Below, piece after piece: positions 39,907-48,746 of a stretch of 64,000 nt of DNA. Source of the stretch: Sphingomonas natans (GTDB lineage Bacteria; Pseudomonadota; Alphaproteobacteria; Sphingomonadales; Sphingomonadaceae). Positions within the stretch are counted from its first letter, which is position 1; each line of letters starts with the position of its first letter. The position numbers and the translations under genes were made by a program. Where the stretch lies: positions 682,001 through 746,000 of the forward strand of contig NZ_JAUOTP010000001.1 in the NCBI RefSeq assembly GCF_030546695.1. The letters run 5' to 3'. The notes under the pieces were generated by a model that was not told the origin of the DNA, did no database searches, and was given only the letters and a program-made list of their open reading frames with translations.

Positions 39907-40889
39907 TCCTCGACAAGCCGCTGGGCCTGGGCTCCACGCAGGGCGTCTCTGCGGTCAAGCGCGCGCTGCGCCAGGCGGGCCATCCCAAGGCGCGCGTCGG
40001 CCATGGCGGGACGCTCGATCCGCTCGCGACCGGTGTGCTCCCGATCGCGATCGGCGAGGCGACCAAGCTCGCCGGGCGCATGCTCGACAGCGACAAGATC
40101 TACGATTTCACGATCCGCTTCGGCGCCCAGACCTCGACGCTGGATGCCGAGGGCGAGGTGGTCGCCGAAAGCGACGTGCGGCCGACTTTGGCACAGGTCG
40201 AGGCGGTGCTGCCGGTGTTTACCGGCCCGATCGATCAGGTGCCGCCCGCTTATTCGGCGCTGAAGGTCGACGGCAAGCGCGCCTACGCGCTGGCACGCGC
40301 CGGCGAAGAGGTCGTCCTGGCGACGCGGCATGTGACGGTGCATGCCCTCACGATCCTCCCCGGCACGGGGAGGGGGACCGGCGAAGCCGGTGGAGGGGGC
40401 TCACAACCTTCCGTATCGCCAGCGGAGAACCCCCTCCACCATGCTGCGCATGGTCCCCCTCCCCGTCTCGGGGAGGATCGGGAAAGCATCACCCTCTCCG
40501 CGCACGTCTCCAAGGGCACCTATATCCGCTCCCTCGCGCGCGACATCGCGCTCGCGCTCGGCACGGTCGGCCATGTGACGATGCTCCGCCGCACGAAGGC
40601 CGGCCCCTTCGCGCTCGCGGACTCGATATCGCTGGACAAATTGGAGGAGGCCGCTAGAGGAGCGGCGCTGCAGGAGCTGCTCCTGCCGCTGACGGCCGGA
40701 CTGGACGACATCCCGGTTCTCGCCGTCTCCCCCGATCAGGCCATCGCGCTCCGCCAGGGACGCCGGCTTGCCGGTCACGCAGCACCACCGGGTCTCAACC
40801 TCGCGATGCAGGGCGCACTGCCCATAGCGCTCGTCGAGGTTGGCGAAGACATCAAGGTGGTGCGCGGCTTCAATCTGATGTCGGAGTGA
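39879..40889 (+). CDS. truB: tRNA pseudouridine(55) synthase TruB with in-frame repeat insertion
   Basis: TruB converts U55 to pseudouridine in the T-loop of tRNAs. The 336-residue protein has [10 protein letters not shown], catalytic Asp47 in [14 protein letters not shown], and [14 protein letters not shown]. Residues about 161-201 ([20 protein letters not shown] and onward to GPPPRLGED) are not TruB-like. They are encoded by a palindromic repeat element (40355-40486) inserted between the VTVHALTIL strand and the [14 protein letters not shown] strand, in frame and without a stop. The enzyme may tolerate it as a surface loop. Confidence 0.94.
   Translation: MAEPLHGWLILDKPLGLGSTQGVSAVKRALRQAGHPKARVGHGGTLDPLATGVLPIAIGEATKLAGRMLDSDKIYDFTIRFGAQTSTLDAEGEVVAESDVRPTLAQVEAVLPVFTGPIDQVPPAYSALKVDGKRAYALARAGEEVVLATRHVTVHALTILPGTGRGTGEAGGGGSQPSVSPAENPLHHAAHGPPPRLGEDRESITLSAHVSKGTYIRSLARDIALALGTVGHVTMLRRTKAGPFALADSISLDKLEEAARGAALQELLLPLTAGLDDIPVLAVSPDQAIALRQGRRLAGHAAPPGLNLAMQGALPIALVEVGEDIKVVRGFNLMSE
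40355..40486. repeat. Palindromic repeat element inside truB
   Basis: A 132-bp element with nested inverted repeats. The left part has CCTCCCC-GGCAC-GGGGAGG then GGGGGACCGG and GGTGGAGGGGG. The right part mirrors it: CCCCCTCCACC, then GGTCCCCCTCCCC and a closing CCCCGTCTCGGGG. The outer arms pair almost perfectly, and each arm also contains its own small hairpins. It is carried in frame through truB. Confidence 0.85.
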
Positions 40890-40897
40890 ATGAACAC

Positions 40898-41167
40898 ATG
40901 ACGATCACCGCCGTGCGCAAAGCCGAAGTCATCAAGGAACATGGCCAGACCGAGGGCGACACCGGGTCGCCGGAAGTCCAGGTCGCGATCCTGACCGAGC
41001 GGATCATCAACCTGACCGAGCATTTCAAGACCCACGCGAAGGACAATCACTCGCGCCGCGGTCTGCTGATGATGGTGAACAACCGCCGCAGCCTGCTCGA
41101 TTATCTCAAGAAGAAGGACGCCGCCCGCTACACTGCCCTCATCGGCAAGCTCGGCCTCCGCAAGTAA
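40898..41167 (+). CDS. rpsO: 30S ribosomal protein S15
   Basis: The 89-residue protein matches bacterial S15: [56 protein letters not shown] and the IGKLGLRK ending. I chose ATG 40898, which gives the family's usual length, with GGAG 11 bases upstream; a GTG four codons earlier overlaps truB. A strong terminator follows. S15 binds 16S rRNA early in 30S assembly. Confidence 0.97.
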   Translation: MTITAVRKAEVIKEHGQTEGDTGSPEVQVAILTERIINLTEHFKTHAKDNHSRRGLLMMVNNRRSLLDYLKKKDAARYTALIGKLGLRK

Positions 41168-41170
41168 TCC

Positions 41171-41200
41171 GAAGGGCGCCTGCGGGCGCCCTTCTCATAT
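41171..41200 (+). terminator. Hairpin terminator after rpsO
   Basis: A perfect 10-bp hairpin (GAAGGGCGCC, loop TGCG, GGCGCCCTTC) begins 3 bases after the rpsO stop codon. The following TCATAT is only moderately T-rich, so partial readthrough into pnp is likely. Confidence 0.75.
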
Positions 41201-41384
41201 CTGCCGCCGTTCCGGGCTAAGACCGGGACGGCGACCAAGACCGGGACAAGGGCAATAAGGCCTGCGTCCGAAGGGGCATCATAGTCCCGCACCGCACGGG
41301 CCGGCTGCCCGACAGAACCCCGCAAATCATCGGGGTTCGCCATAGGCCCCCGGCGCATTGGGCGTCGGGAGTGAAGGAAACAGA

Positions 41385-43730
41385 ATGTTCGATATCAAGA
41401 AGACGGAAGTCCAGTGGGGCGGCAAGACGCTGACCCTGGAAACGGGCCGCGTCGCCCGCCAGGCCGACGGCGCGGTGCTCGCGACGCTCGGCGAGACCGT
41501 GGTCCTCTGCGCGGTCACCGCCGCGCGCTCCGTCAAGGAAGGGCAGGATTTCTTCCCGCTCACCGTCCACTATCAGGAAAAGTATAGCGCGGCCGGGCGC
41601 ATCCCCGGCGGCTTCTTCAAGCGCGAGCGCGGCGCGACCGAGAAGGAGACGCTGACCAGCCGGCTCATCGATCGTCCGATCCGCCCCCTCTTCCCCGAGG
41701 GTTTCTACAACGAGATCAACGTCATCTGCCAGGTTCTCAGCTATGACGGCGAGAATGAGCCGGACGTGCTGGCGATGGTCGCCGCCTCGGCCGCGCTCAC
41801 CATCTCCGGCGTGCCGTTCATGGGCCCGATCGGCGCCGCGCGCGTCGGCTATATCGAGGGTGAGTATATCCTCAACCCGACCCAGGAGCAGATCAAGGCG
41901 GGCGATCTCGATCTCGTCGTCGCCGCCACCGGCAATGCCGTGATGATGGTCGAATCCGAAGCCAAGGAGCTTTCGGAAGACGTCATGCTCGGCGCGGTCC
42001 AGTTCGCGCACAAGGCGTGCCGCGAGGCCGTCAACGCGATCATCGATCTCGCCGAGAAGGCCGCCAAGGATCCGTGGGAAATGGCCGCTCAGGCCGATCT
42101 CTCGGCCGCCAAGGACAAGCTCAAGAAGCTGATCGGCAAGGACATCGCCGCCGCCTACAAGGTGACCGACAAGTCCAAGCGTTCGGGCCTGCTCAACGAG
42201 GCGCGCGCCAAGGGCAAGACCGCCTTCGCCGATGCCGCCCCGCAGGACCAGATGGCCGCCGGCAAGCTCATGAAGAAGCTGGAAGCCGAGATCGTCCGCA
42301 CCGCCATCCTGAAGGACGGCAGCCGCATCGATGGCCGCACCACCACCCAGATCCGTCCGATCGAGGCGATGGTCCACTTCCTGCCGCGCGCACACGGCTC
42401 GGCCCTGTTCACGCGCGGCGAGACGCAGTCCATCTGCTCGACTACGCTCGGCACCAAGGATGCCGAGCAGATGATCGATGGCCTGTCGGGCCTGTCGTAC
42501 GAGCGCTTCATGCTCCACTACAACTTCCCGCCTTATTCGGTCGGTGAAGTCGGCCGCTTCGGCGCTCCCGGGCGTCGCGAAGTCGGCCACGGCAAGCTCG
42601 CCTGGCGCGCTCTGCACCCGGTCCTGCCGAGCGTGGAGGAATTCCCCTACACGGTGCGCGTCCTGTCCGACATCACCGAGAGCAACGGCTCCTCGTCGAT
42701 GGCCACGGTCTGCGGCGGTTCGCTGTCGATGATGGATGCCGGCGTGCCGCTCAAGCGCCCGGTCTCGGGCATCGCGATGGGCCTGATCCTCGAAGGCAAG
42801 AACTTCGCGGTCCTGTCCGACATCCTCGGCGACGAGGATCATCTCGGCGACATGGACTTCAAGGTCGCCGGCACGTCCGAGGGCATCACCACGATGCAGA
42901 TGGACATCAAGATCGCCGGCATCACCGAGGAGATCATGAAGGCCGCGCTCGCCCAGGCCAAGGAAGGCCGCGCGCACATCCTGGAAGAGATGGCCAAGGC
43001 GCTCACCGGCGTCGGCGAGCTCTCCGCGCATGCCCCGCGCATCGAGACGATGTCCGTTCCCAAGGACAAGATCCGCGATGTGATCGGCACGGGCGGCAAG
43101 GTGATCCGCGAGATCGTCGCGACCACCGGCGCCAAGGTCGACATCGAGGATGACGGCACCGTCAAGATCTCGTCGTCGGATCCGGAGAAGATCGCCGCGG
43201 CCCGCAAGTGGATCGAAGGCATCACGATGGAGGCCGAGGTCGGCAAGGTCTATACCGGCAAGGTCGCCAGCATGGTCGATTTCGGTGCCTTCGTCACGTT
43301 CATGCCGGGCAAGGACGGCCTCGTCCACATCTCGGAAATCAAGAACGAGCGCGTCGCCAAGGTCTCCGACGTCCTGACCGAAGGCCAGGAGGTCAAGGTC
43401 AAGGTTCTCGAGATCGACGGCCGCGGCAAGGTCCGCCTGTCGATGCGCGTCGTCGATCAGGAGACCGGCACCGAGCTGGAGGACACGCGCCCCGCACGCG
43501 AGCCGCGCGAGGGCGGCGACCGTCCCGATCGTGGTGATCGTCCGCGCGGCGACCGTCGTCGCGAAGGCGGCCCGGGCGGCGGTGGCGATCGTGGCCCGCG
43601 TCGCGAAGGCGGCGATCGTGGTCCCCGTCGTGAAGGCGGCGACCGCGGCCCGCGGCGCGAGCCGAGCGCCGGCGGTGACGAGGCCCCGGCCCCCTTCGCC
43701 CCGGCCTTCCTGAACCGCGACGACGATTGA
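41385..43730 (+). CDS. pnp: Polyribonucleotide nucleotidyltransferase
   Basis: PNPase degrades RNA 3' to 5' using phosphate and is a degradosome component. The 781-residue protein has two RNase PH domains (core block [17 protein letters not shown]), a KH domain ([12 protein letters not shown]) and an S1 domain ([20 protein letters not shown]). It then extends into a tail of about 70 residues rich in Arg/Gly with three GDRGPRREG repeats, longer than E. coli PNPase. ATG 41385 has AAGGA six bases upstream. The 217-bp leader after rpsO contains a CCCCG-CGGGG hairpin near 41317-41338. Confidence 0.97.
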   Translation: MFDIKKTEVQWGGKTLTLETGRVARQADGAVLATLGETVVLCAVTAARSVKEGQDFFPLTVHYQEKYSAAGRIPGGFFKRERGATEKETLTSRLIDRPIRPLFPEGFYNEINVICQVLSYDGENEPDVLAMVAASAALTISGVPFMGPIGAARVGYIEGEYILNPTQEQIKAGDLDLVVAATGNAVMMVESEAKELSEDVMLGAVQFAHKACREAVNAIIDLAEKAAKDPWEMAAQADLSAAKDKLKKLIGKDIAAAYKVTDKSKRSGLLNEARAKGKTAFADAAPQDQMAAGKLMKKLEAEIVRTAILKDGSRIDGRTTTQIRPIEAMVHFLPRAHGSALFTRGETQSICSTTLGTKDAEQMIDGLSGLSYERFMLHYNFPPYSVGEVGRFGAPGRREVGHGKLAWRALHPVLPSVEEFPYTVRVLSDITESNGSSSMATVCGGSLSMMDAGVPLKRPVSGIAMGLILEGKNFAVLSDILGDEDHLGDMDFKVAGTSEGITTMQMDIKIAGITEEIMKAALAQAKEGRAHILEEMAKALTGVGELSAHAPRIETMSVPKDKIRDVIGTGGKVIREIVATTGAKVDIEDDGTVKISSSDPEKIAAARKWIEGITMEAEVGKVYTGKVASMVDFGAFVTFMPGKDGLVHISEIKNERVAKVSDVLTEGQEVKVKVLEIDGRGKVRLSMRVVDQETGTELEDTRPAREPREGGDRPDRGDRPRGDRRREGGPGGGGDRGPRREGGDRGPRREGGDRGPRREPSAGGDEAPAPFAPAFLNRDDD

Positions 43731-43753
43731 TCTAGCGCTCAGAGCTGAAACGG

Positions 43754-43781
43754 AAAGGGGGCCGAAAGGCCCCCTTTTTGT
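43754..43781 (+). terminator. Rho-independent terminator of pnp
   Basis: A perfect hairpin (AAAGGGGGCC, loop GAAA, GGCCCCCTTT) is followed by more T residues, 24 bp after the pnp stop. Confidence 0.95.
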
Positions 43782-43904
43782 TGGTGTGCTTCGATTGCTG
43801 AGACGCAGTTAAGCGCCGCAACGTTGATACGCTCTTGATCCTCGACTTCGATGTATTGGCCATGAGACGATAGCACTGATAGGATCCTCGGATTGGAGGA
43901 GCCA

Positions 43905-44576
43905 ATGGTCTCAACGAACGCAGTGGTCGCGGTGGCAGCGCCAGCAACATCTCATTTCATCTTTAGTCTTTCGGATCTCGCGATCATCTTAGCTACGCTG
44001 TTAGGCCCTATACTCGCGATCCAAGCACAAAAATGGCTTGAGCGCAGCAAGGCGGTCAAAGATCGTCGTCTCACTATATTCCGGACCTTGATGGCCACTA
44101 GAGCGACCCGTATTTCGCCTCAACACGTTGAAGCACTGAACGCCGTTCCAGTAGATTTTTATGGACCGGACAAGCCACGGCTGAGGGCGATCACCGACGA
44201 TTGGCAATCGTACATGGATCTACTTAACGATACGTCGATGAACTCCGATGCCGGTTCGATAGCTCGCGGCAATGCCCTCGTTGCAATGCTTCGTAAAATT
44301 GCCAATCTTCTCGGCTACAATTTTAATGAATCCGATATCAAACGTGTTTATCATCCAGAAGGATTAGTAACAACCGAGCTAGAACATGCCGCCATCCGTC
44401 GGGGTATCGTACGAATGTTCGCTGGCGAGATCAGTCTTCCGATGTCTGTTAAAGAATTTCCGTCAGATCCTGAATTTTCTGAAAGACAAAGCACACTTAA
44501 TGCGCTTGCTACAGAGTGGCTCATGGGCGAGCGCGCCGTAAAGGTAAGCGGCGAGTCTTCGCCAGATATGGAATAA
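43905..44576 (+). CDS. DUF6680-like membrane protein, low GC
   Basis: A 223-residue protein with one N-terminal membrane segment (LSDLAIILATLLGPILAI), then basic and helical segments (WLERSKAVKDRRLTIFRTLM, TRATRISPQHVEALNAV). It resembles DUF6680, a family of unknown function spread on mobile and accessory regions. Base composition is clearly lower in GC than the neighbours, with codons such as TTA and AGA, suggesting recent gain. ATG 43905 has GGAGGAG just upstream. It sits between the pnp terminator and a toxin-antitoxin pair. Confidence 0.8.
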   Translation: MVSTNAVVAVAAPATSHFIFSLSDLAIILATLLGPILAIQAQKWLERSKAVKDRRLTIFRTLMATRATRISPQHVEALNAVPVDFYGPDKPRLRAITDDWQSYMDLLNDTSMNSDAGSIARGNALVAMLRKIANLLGYNFNESDIKRVYHPEGLVTTELEHAAIRRGIVRMFAGEISLPMSVKEFPSDPEFSERQSTLNALATEWLMGERAVKVSGESSPDME

Positions 44577-44639
44577 TCAATATTACACATCGCAGTGATA
44601 TACACCTGCGCGGATGCGCCCGAAAGCAATTCGCGTAGT

Positions 44640-45134
44640 CTATCGAGACGTCGCATTTATCGTCTCGATCGGCAGGAACAGCACCCGACTATCCTCCGGA
44701 AATTCGATAAACTCCGCACAGGCCAGATAGAAGCCTCGCGCCCTCTCATCCTTCGCCTGCACGAGCACGGCCCTGATGCCGATGCTCTGCGCGGCGGCGG
44801 CGATCCGGCGCAGCGCATCGGCCAGCAGGTCCGCGCCCAGCCCGCGGCCGGCATAAGCCCGGCTCACCGCCAGTCGCCCGATGACCGCGACGGGGATCGC
44901 CTCCGGCGCATTGCGGCGCAGCGCACCAGGCGCTGCCGCGCGCTCCACCGCGCCGGCCGAAATGCAATAAAAACCGGCCACCACCGCCCCCTCGCAGACC
45001 ACATAGGTGCGGGAGAAGCGGCTCTCATTCTTCAGCGCGCGCTGCTTCAGCCAAATATCAAGCGCGGGCTCGCCGCAGTCGAAGGCGGACAGGTCATGCG
45101 CCGCCGTGAGGGGGAGCGGCGCGGATAGCGTCAT
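44640..45134 (-). CDS. GNAT-type toxin (TacT-like acetyltransferase)
   Basis: A 164-residue GNAT protein of the TacT/AtaT toxin group, whose members acetylate charged tRNAs. Seen motifs: the N-terminal FDCGEPALDIWLKQRAL, acetyl-CoA loop AYAGRGLGADLL and the conserved Tyr in ARGFYLACAEFIEFPE. It belongs with the DUF1778 antitoxin upstream on the same strand. Unusually, 153 bp separate the two genes and hold a family B repeat (45168-45248). No strong ribosome site is seen at ATG 45134. Confidence 0.87.
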   Translation of the reverse strand: MTLSAPLPLTAAHDLSAFDCGEPALDIWLKQRALKNESRFSRTYVVCEGAVVAGFYCISAGAVERAAAPGALRRNAPEAIPVAVIGRLAVSRAYAGRGLGADLLADALRRIAAAAQSIGIRAVLVQAKDERARGFYLACAEFIEFPEDSRVLFLPIETINATSR

Positions 45135-45167
45135 GCGCGACCCCAGCACCGACGCGGCCCCCCACCC

Positions 45168-45248
45168 CCGTTCGCCCTGAGCTTGTCGAAGGGCTGTTCT
45201 GCCTTGCGCGCAAGAAGGACAGTGCTTCGGCAGGCTCAGCACGAACGG
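45168..45248. repeat. Dispersed inverted repeat, family B, copy 3
   Basis: Arms begin CCGTTCGCCCTGAGCTTG and end CAGGCTCAGCACGAACGG. It sits between the antitoxin and toxin genes, which are normally adjacent or overlapping, so it probably inserted there. Confidence 0.85.
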
Positions 45249-45287
45249 ACAAAAGGGTCGGCACTATGAGGCTTCCCGCGTCGCGCC

Positions 45288-45584
45288 TCAGCCCTGCCAC
45301 GCGGGCTTCCGCGCCAGCAGCGCGCGCAGCTTGGGGCCGGGCGCGGGCGGATTGTCGAGCGCATCGACGAACGCCGCATGCTGGACGTCGCTCAACACGA
45401 ACAGGCGCTGATCCAGCAGCACGTCGATCGCCTGCGCGCGCGCGCTGTCGATCATGAATTCGGTGCGCGTCTTGCCGAGGACCGCCGCCGCCTCGTCTAT
45501 GATCCGGCGCGTCTGCGCCTCGATCCGCAGATTGATGCTGCCCTTGGGATCGCTCCGTCCCGCCAGACCCAGGTCTTCCCGCAT
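45288..45584 (-). CDS. DUF1778 antitoxin (TacA-like, ribbon-helix-helix)
   Basis: A 98-residue protein with an N-terminal ribbon-helix-helix domain (SINLRIEAQTRRIIDEAA) and a C-terminal tail that would wrap the toxin. DUF1778 antitoxins neutralise GNAT toxins and repress their own promoter as a complex. ATG 45584 has GGAGG eight bases upstream. Two palindromes lie in the promoter region at 45615-45650. Confidence 0.9.
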   Translation of the reverse strand: MREDLGLAGRSDPKGSINLRIEAQTRRIIDEAAAVLGKTRTEFMIDSARAQAIDVLLDQRLFVLSDVQHAAFVDALDNPPAPGPKLRALLARKPAWQG

Positions 45585-45614
45585 CGAACCGTCCTCCGTT
45601 GCCCACCAAGATGC

Positions 45615-45650
45615 GATACCGTATCCACAACGTCAATACGCTGCGTATTG
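45615..45650 (-). promoter_or_regulatory. Candidate toxin-antitoxin operator and promoter
   Basis: Two palindromes share an ATAC...GTAT core: GATACCGTATC (45615-45625) and CAATACGCTGCGTATTG (45634-45650), centred about 22 bp apart. On the minus strand a TTGACG hexamer overlaps the edge of the larger one and could be a -35 element. The arrangement fits autoregulation by the RHH antitoxin. Confidence 0.65.
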
Positions 45651-45707
45651 GATCGGCATTTCCCGATCCATCTTGCGCCTCGTTCAACCATCGGCTAATC
45701 CCGATGC

Positions 45708-46037
45708 ATGACGCAAGACGACGCTCTCGCCACCCTCGCCGCGCTCGCGCACCCCACCCGGCTCGATGCCTTCCGCCTGCTCGTCCGCCACGAGCCTGAC
45801 GGCCTGCCGACCGGCGCGCTCGTCGCCGCGAGCGGGCTCACGCAGAGCACCTTCTCCACGCACCTCGCCGTCCTCGCCAAGGCCGGGCTCGTCGTCGCGC
45901 GCAAGAGCGGGCGGCAGCAGGTCCAGCGCGCCGATCTCGATCGGCTGCGCGCGCTGATGACCTTCCTCGCCAGGGATTGCTGCGAGGGCCGCGCCGAACT
46001 GTGCGACCCCCTGCTCGCCGATCTCGCCTGCTGCTGA
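45708..46037 (+). CDS. arsR: ArsR family arsenic-responsive repressor
   Basis: A 109-residue winged-helix regulator (LAHPTRLDAFRLLVRHEP, SGLTQSTFSTHLAVLAKAGLV). Near the C-terminus Cys91 and Cys92 (DCCEG), with Cys99, resemble the As(III) site of ArsR from Acidithiobacillus ferrooxidans; two more Cys end the protein. It likely represses the arsRC-ACR3 operon until arsenite binds. It starts the operon, 9 bp before arsC. Confidence 0.93.
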   Translation: MTQDDALATLAALAHPTRLDAFRLLVRHEPDGLPTGALVAASGLTQSTFSTHLAVLAKAGLVVARKSGRQQVQRADLDRLRALMTFLARDCCEGRAELCDPLLADLACC

Positions 46038-46046
46038 GAGCTCCGA

Positions 46047-46472
46047 ATGACCGACATCATCCTCTACCACAATCCGGCCTGCGCCACCTCGCGCAACACG
46101 CTCGCCCTGATCCGCAATGCCGGGATCGAGCCGCACATCATCGAGTATCTGAAGACCCCGCCCGCGCGCGCCCTGCTCGTCCAATTGATCGCGCGCGCCG
46201 GCCTCACGCCCCGCGCCCTGCTGCGCGAGAAGGACACGCCCTTCGCCGCGCTCGGGCTGGCCGACGAGAGCCTCCCCGAGGAGGCGCTGATCGATGCGAT
46301 GCTCGCGCACCCGATCCTCATCAATCGCCCGCTCGTCGTCTCGCCGCTCGGCGTGAGACTGTGCCGCCCGTCCGAGGCGGTGCTCGACCTCCTTCCCGCC
46401 CCCCAGCGCGGGGCCTTCGCCAAGGAGGATGGCGCCCTGGTCGTCGATGCCTCCGGCCGGACAGTGATCTGA
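46047..46472 (+). CDS. arsC: Arsenate reductase (glutaredoxin-coupled)
   Basis: ArsC reduces arsenate to arsenite with glutathione and glutaredoxin. The 141-residue protein has catalytic Cys12 in HNPACATSRNTL, and Arg residues in INRPLVVSPLGVRLCRPSE as in E. coli plasmid ArsC. It is between arsR and the ACR3 efflux gene, 9 bp after arsR and 2 bp before the efflux gene. Confidence 0.95.
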   Translation: MTDIILYHNPACATSRNTLALIRNAGIEPHIIEYLKTPPARALLVQLIARAGLTPRALLREKDTPFAALGLADESLPEEALIDAMLAHPILINRPLVVSPLGVRLCRPSEAVLDLLPAPQRGAFAKEDGALVVDASGRTVI

Positions 46473-46474
46473 AC

Positions 46475-47566
46475 ATGGCCACCCTCGCCCCAGCCCCCGC
46501 CAAAGCTCCCGAACCCCGCCCGATCATGAACCTGTTCGAGCGCTGGCTCACGCTCTGGGTCGCGCTCTGCATCCTCGCCGGCATCGCGCTCGGCCAGATC
46601 GCGCCCGGTGCCTTCGCCGCGATCGCCGCGGCCGAGGTCGCGCGCGTCAATCTCGTCGTCGCCGTCCTCATCTGGCTGATGATCGTGCCGATGCTGCTCA
46701 AGATCGATTTCGCGGCCTTGGGCGCGGTCCGCCGCCACTGGCGCGGCGTCGGCGTCACCCTGTTCGTCAATTGGGCGGTGAAGCCCTTCTCGATGGCGCT
46801 GCTCGGCACGCTGTTCCTCGGCTGGCTGTTCCTGCCGTTGCTGCCCGCGGGCCAGGCGCCGTCCTACATAGCCGGGCTGATCCTGCTCGCCGCCGCGCCC
46901 TGCACGGCGATGGTCTTCGTCTGGTCCAATCTGTGCGAGGGCGATCCGTCCTTCACGCTGACGCAGGTCGCGCTGAACGACGCGCTGATGATCGTCCTGT
47001 TCGCGCCGCTCGTCGCCCTGCTGCTCGGCGTCGCCTCGGTCGCGGTGCCTTGGGCGACGCTTCTGCTCTCGGTCGGCCTCTACATCCTTGTTCCGGTCGC
47101 GCTCGCGCAGCTGCTGCGCCGCGCGATCCTGTCCACGGGCGGGCAGGCCGCGCTCGATCGCCTGCTCGCCGCGCTCGGCCCGGTCTCGCTCGTCGCTCTG
47201 CTCGCGACGCTGATCCTGCTGTTCGGCTTCCAGGGCGCGCAGATCGTCCGTCAGCCGCTCGTCATCGCGCTCATCGCCGTGCCGATCCTGCTGCAGGTCT
47301 ATCTGAACGCGGGCATCGCCTATCTGCTCTCGCGCCGCCTCGGCGTCGCCTGGTGCGTCGCCGCCCCTGCCGCGCTCATCGGCGCGTCCAACTTCTTCGA
47401 GCTCGCCGTCGCCGCCGCCATCTCCCTGTTCGGCCTCCATTCGGGCGCGGCGCTGGCCACGGTCGTCGGCGTGCTGGTCGAGGTGCCGGTGATGCTCACC
47501 GTCGTCGGCATCGTGAAGCGCACGCGCGGCTGGTACGAGGCCGGGGCGCAGCCGCGCTCCAGATAG
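46475..47566 (+). CDS. arsB: ACR3 family arsenite efflux permease
   Basis: A 363-residue protein with ten membrane segments of the ACR3 type. The conserved Cys lies in AAPCTAMVFVWSNL and the conserved Glu in GASNFFELAVAAAI, both needed for As(III) transport in the family. It exports arsenite made by ArsC. ATG 46475 follows the arsC stop by 2 bp. Confidence 0.95.
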   Translation: MATLAPAPAKAPEPRPIMNLFERWLTLWVALCILAGIALGQIAPGAFAAIAAAEVARVNLVVAVLIWLMIVPMLLKIDFAALGAVRRHWRGVGVTLFVNWAVKPFSMALLGTLFLGWLFLPLLPAGQAPSYIAGLILLAAAPCTAMVFVWSNLCEGDPSFTLTQVALNDALMIVLFAPLVALLLGVASVAVPWATLLLSVGLYILVPVALAQLLRRAILSTGGQAALDRLLAALGPVSLVALLATLILLFGFQGAQIVRQPLVIALIAVPILLQVYLNAGIAYLLSRRLGVAWCVAAPAALIGASNFFELAVAAAISLFGLHSGAALATVVGVLVEVPVMLTVVGIVKRTRGWYEAGAQPRSR

Positions 47567-48017
47567 GTTCGACGGCGACCCTCCCTTTTACCATTTGCAA
47601 TGTAGGATTTCGTGTGAGAGCTGGTGTGTCCGCTGTTTCATCTGGAGCCGGACGCCATGATCTTCCCCCGCTCGGCCATGCCCCTCCCGCCACGCGCCCT
47701 CGCGGGTACGCCTGCGTATGCGTGCGCGCTCGCACGTACGGGCGCGCGTCGCGCCCGCGCGCGTACAAGCGTGACTCAGTGTGACTCGCTTTTGCGCGGC
47801 GGGCCCCGGAGAGCGGGGTCGGGGGGTGACGTAGTGTCAACTTTGTCAACTTCCGCGCACCCGCCCCGCCCCCGCAAACGCCGTTTCCGGGGGGGACGTG
47901 GCGTGAACTTCGTGAACTTCCGCGCCGAAAAACGCGACGGACCGAAATCATGGTAAATCTTCGCTAACCATCTTGGCGCAGGCTTTTTCCGGGCAATCCT
48001 GCCCAGGAGTACAGGTC
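47567..48017. other. 451-bp repeat-rich spacer, no gene
   Basis: The spacer has no supportable gene. From left to right it holds an alternating purine-pyrimidine, CpG-rich stretch (about 47700-47768), a GTGACTC direct repeat (47771 and 47781), a 30-bp repeat (47825-47854), a diverged copy (47893-47921), and the leader of the gene at 48018. Confidence 0.75.
47825..47854 (+). repeat. 30-bp dispersed repeat, family D, copy 1
   Basis: The sequence starts GGTGACGTAGTGTCAAC and ends TTTGTCAACTTCC, with an internal GTCAACTT doublet. An exact reverse-complement copy lies at 59125-59154, and a diverged copy (GGCGTGAACTTCGTGAACTT) lies at 47893-47921. Confidence 0.9.
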
Positions 48018-48572
48018 ATGACCTCCATTTCCGGAAGCATGTCCGCGGCCTCGATGATGTCGCCCAGCGATCGGATGAAGCTCGCGCTGCAATCCGCCGT
48101 CTCGGCCGGCACGGTGAAGTCCACCGATCAGAGCGCGTTGTCCGGCGCGCTCGACGATATCGATGCCGCGATGAAATCGTCCGGCCCGCCGTCCGCGGGC
48201 GTCACGCCGGGCGGAATGAAGACCAAGATGGATTCGCTGATCGACAATGAGGTTGCCGACGGCAAGCTGACCGACGATCAGGCGACCGAGCTGAAGCAGG
48301 TCTTCGCGAATGCCGCGGGATCGATGAAGGGGGCGCATGGTCCGCATGGCCCGCCGCCGCCTTCGCCCGACGACAGCGACGACGATCCCACCACGACCGC
48401 GACGACTTCGACCGGCAGCACCGATTCGACCAAGTCGGCGATCGAGCAGATGATCGCCTTCCTGCAGAAGCTCGAGGATTCGATGACATCGACCTCGCCG
48501 TACACGTCCAGCGGCAGCAGCACCGCGTCGGGCAGCACCGCCTCGTCCGTGCTGATCAACGCGGTCGCGTAG
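48018..48572 (+). CDS. Ser/Thr-rich protein of unknown function
   Basis: I do not recognise this 184-residue protein. It has a Met/Ser-rich N-terminus (MTSISGSMSAASMMSPSDRM) and two short repeated helical units (LALQSAVSAGTVKSTDQSAL; LIDNEVADGKLTDDQATELK) that look faintly like degenerate EF hands. A low-complexity Gly/Pro/Asp/Thr linker follows, then a helix and a Ser/Thr/Gly tail. No signal peptide is seen. ATG 48018 has AGGAG about 8 bases upstream; an upstream start at 47973 is less likely. Confidence 0.75.
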   Translation: MTSISGSMSAASMMSPSDRMKLALQSAVSAGTVKSTDQSALSGALDDIDAAMKSSGPPSAGVTPGGMKTKMDSLIDNEVADGKLTDDQATELKQVFANAAGSMKGAHGPHGPPPPSPDDSDDDPTTTATTSTGSTDSTKSAIEQMIAFLQKLEDSMTSTSPYTSSGSSTASGSTASSVLINAVA

Positions 48573-48746
48573 AGCTTGGCCTTCCCGCCGGCGGGGAGGC
48601 CGTGCGGGGCCCGGGAGCCAACCCGGTAGGCCGACGGGGTGCAACCCGTCACACGCGCCCGACCCTGCGCGCATCCGCACCCGCAAGCGGGCAAGACGCT
48701 CTTCCCAAGCGCGGATTGCCGCCGGATTTCGCAAATATTGCGGCGC

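Noticed and set aside
43540-43680. Tandem DNA repeats near the end of pnp as a CRISPR-like or VNTR array
   Set aside because: They are coding repeats (GDRGPRREG) with no spacers between units.
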